64,000 bases of DNA, from NCBI RefSeq assembly GCF_017303375.1, contig NZ_JAFKOH010000014.1, positions 1-64,000 of the forward strand, given 5' to 3'. The position numbers were made by a program, and so were the translations under genes. Under the pieces are notes generated by a model. The model was not told the origin of the DNA and ran no database searches. It saw nothing but the letters and a program-made list of their open reading frames with translations. Positions 63,072 to 64,000 of this stretch are shown here, in pieces (positions within the stretch are counted from its first letter, which is position 1; each line of letters opens with the position of its first letter). Origin of the DNA: Bacillus sp. NTK074B. Lineage in GTDB: Bacteria; Bacillota; Bacilli; Bacillales; Bacillaceae_B.

Positions 63072-63118
63072 AAGGCCTAAATGACTTGCTGGACATAAAA
63101 TTTTGCTTAAAATCCTTA

Positions 63119-63349
63119 TTAGGCGGTAGGAATACTATAGAAAACAAGAATTGCAAAAATATAAGAAATCTGACAAAGAGAAAAAATCGAGTAAAATATA
63201 GCAATAATCGTAAGAGATGATTTACTTAAAGAGGCTTTATTTTTAATAGTGTAATAAATTCCATAAATTAATATAAGTATACCGAATAAAGGGATTATTA
63301 AAGTTGCTAATCCTAATAATATGACTTGAAATGCTTTATTTTTTAACAT
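63119..63349 (-). CDS. Small two-span membrane protein
   Basis: 76 residues from the ATG at 63349 (GGAGGTGG upstream). Two spans: VILLGLATLIIPLFGILILIYGIYY and TIIAIFYSIFSLCQISYIFAILVF. Unknown function; divergent from the next gene. Confidence 0.6.
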   Translation of the reverse strand: MLKNKAFQVILLGLATLIIPLFGILILIYGIYYTIKNKASLSKSSLTIIAIFYSIFSLCQISYIFAILVFYSIPTA

Positions 63350-63488
63350 GTTCAAAACCACCTCCATATTTTAGTTTAATTTAGTCCTTTCTATTTTACA
63401 AATAAACAGAATAATTAATTAATTAAGATTTATTGAAAAATATGGTAATATTTACAATGAAATTACATTTCAGAAAAGGAGTGGTACG

Positions 63489-64000
63489 ATGAAGAAGATT
63501 CTATTTAATTTAATTTTTATCTTTGCACTATCTATTGGAGGTCTTGCTTTATCAGATGGTACAGCTGAAGCTAGTGAACTTACAGCTTTAGATGAATTCA
63601 TTCTAAACTTAGAGAATGATGGAAGTGCTGATGCTTTAGAACAAATTGAGAAGATTGCTAATTTAAGTGAAGAAGAGAAAAAAGAATTTAATGAAATTTT
63701 AAGTAGTCCAGATAAATTAAATGAAGAACTACAGAGTAATCAAGAAGTAACTACAAAAGACTCTTTTATACCATCAAAAGATTCAGTAATAAATAAAAGC
63801 CCTATGATCGCTTTAGCATCAACACCAAATGGTACTTATCGTTCATCTGCGCAGACTACATTAACCTCTTTTGGTATAACTTTAATAAAGTATGAGATTG
63901 TTGGAACCTACAAAATTACTAATGGAAAAATCACTACAGCATACGATGCTAAAGGCGAGACTATTAGAAACTGGGTACCGGGAGCATCAACAGTATTTCA
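63489..64000 (+). CDS. Secreted protein, 3' end beyond the window
   Basis: ATG at 63489 after AAAAGGAG; 170 residues visible and still open at base 64000. Signal peptide with Ala-x-Ala-type cleavage region (MKKILFNLIFIFALSIGGLALSD..AEA), then a helical acidic segment (~30-85) and a beta-rich part (YRSSAQTTLTSFGITLIKYEIVGTYKI). Possibly a pro-peptide followed by a mature exported domain. Family not recognised. Confidence 0.7.
   Translation, partial: MKKILFNLIFIFALSIGGLALSDGTAEASELTALDEFILNLENDGSADALEQIEKIANLSEEEKKEFNEILSSPDKLNEELQSNQEVTTKDSFIPSKDSVINKSPMIALASTPNGTYRSSAQTTLTSFGITLIKYEIVGTYKITNGKITTAYDAKGETIRNWVPGASTVF

Noticed and set aside
1-64000. CRISPR arrays, rRNA, complete tRNA genes or IS transposases
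   Set aside because: None were seen: no regularly spaced repeats of 24-40 bases, no ribosomal sequence and no DDE or HUH transposase frames.

Overview
The window reads as part of a large mobilisable or self-transmissible plasmid of a low-GC, spore-forming Bacillaceae host. Evidence: AT-rich DNA with strong Bacillus-type ribosome binding sites and frequent GTG/TTG starts; an Inc18 (RepE/RepS-like) initiator running off the left edge; an ICEBs1/Tcp-type conjugation operon; a ParA plus ribbon-helix-helix partition pair; two serine resolvases; a second putative initiator with iteron-like repeats; and a Spo0E-type phosphatase that only makes sense in a sporulating host. No ribosomal or core metabolic genes are present.

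Layout. 1-1.9 kb: 3' end of the Inc18-type rep gene and a ~1 kb non-coding stretch that probably holds the origin and contains a nested inverted repeat. 1.9-13.1 kb: a co-directional conjugation operon (Replic_Relax protein, VirD4-like coupling protein, TcpC/ConB, TcpD, TcpE, VirB4, lipoprotein, VirB6-like CD3337/EF1877 protein, CwlT-like hydrolase, membrane-anchored protein). 13.7-26.3 kb: accessory/defence block with a resolvase and its putative res site, two tandem dynamin-like GTPases (the first ending in a NusA-like KH domain), a type I restriction locus with hsdS and hsdR but only the 3' stub of hsdM, and a large cold-shock-domain/zinc-ribbon protein. 26.8-29.5 kb: a large, probably minus-strand structured RNA, a RadC-type protein and small plasmid genes.

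29.6-39.6 kb: the most unusual locus, a minus-strand operon encoding a beta-CASP metallo-beta-lactamase nuclease, a GrpE-like protein, an Hsp70, a HEAT-repeat protein, a coiled-coil protein and a WHH-nuclease protein. I do not recognise it as a named system. 39.9-43.9 kb: further structured non-coding DNA, small plasmid genes, a DNA-binding-like protein, a Spo0E-family gene and two families of dispersed inverted repeats. 44.6-51.6 kb: a complete azoline-peptide (TOMM/LAP) biosynthetic cluster with a Cys-rich precursor, an E1-like leader-binding protein, a SagB-type oxidase, two YcaO proteins, an ABC exporter and an M16 peptidase. 51.7-64 kb: a membrane protein, ParA/ParB, a second resolvase, a DUF559-like nuclease, a secreted nuclease, VanZ, a putative second replication protein with repeats upstream, and two small exported or membrane proteins.

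A hairpin family built around a conserved 12-mer close to AAYAYATATGTC recurs at nine or so intergenic places and ties the accessory regions together as one replicon.
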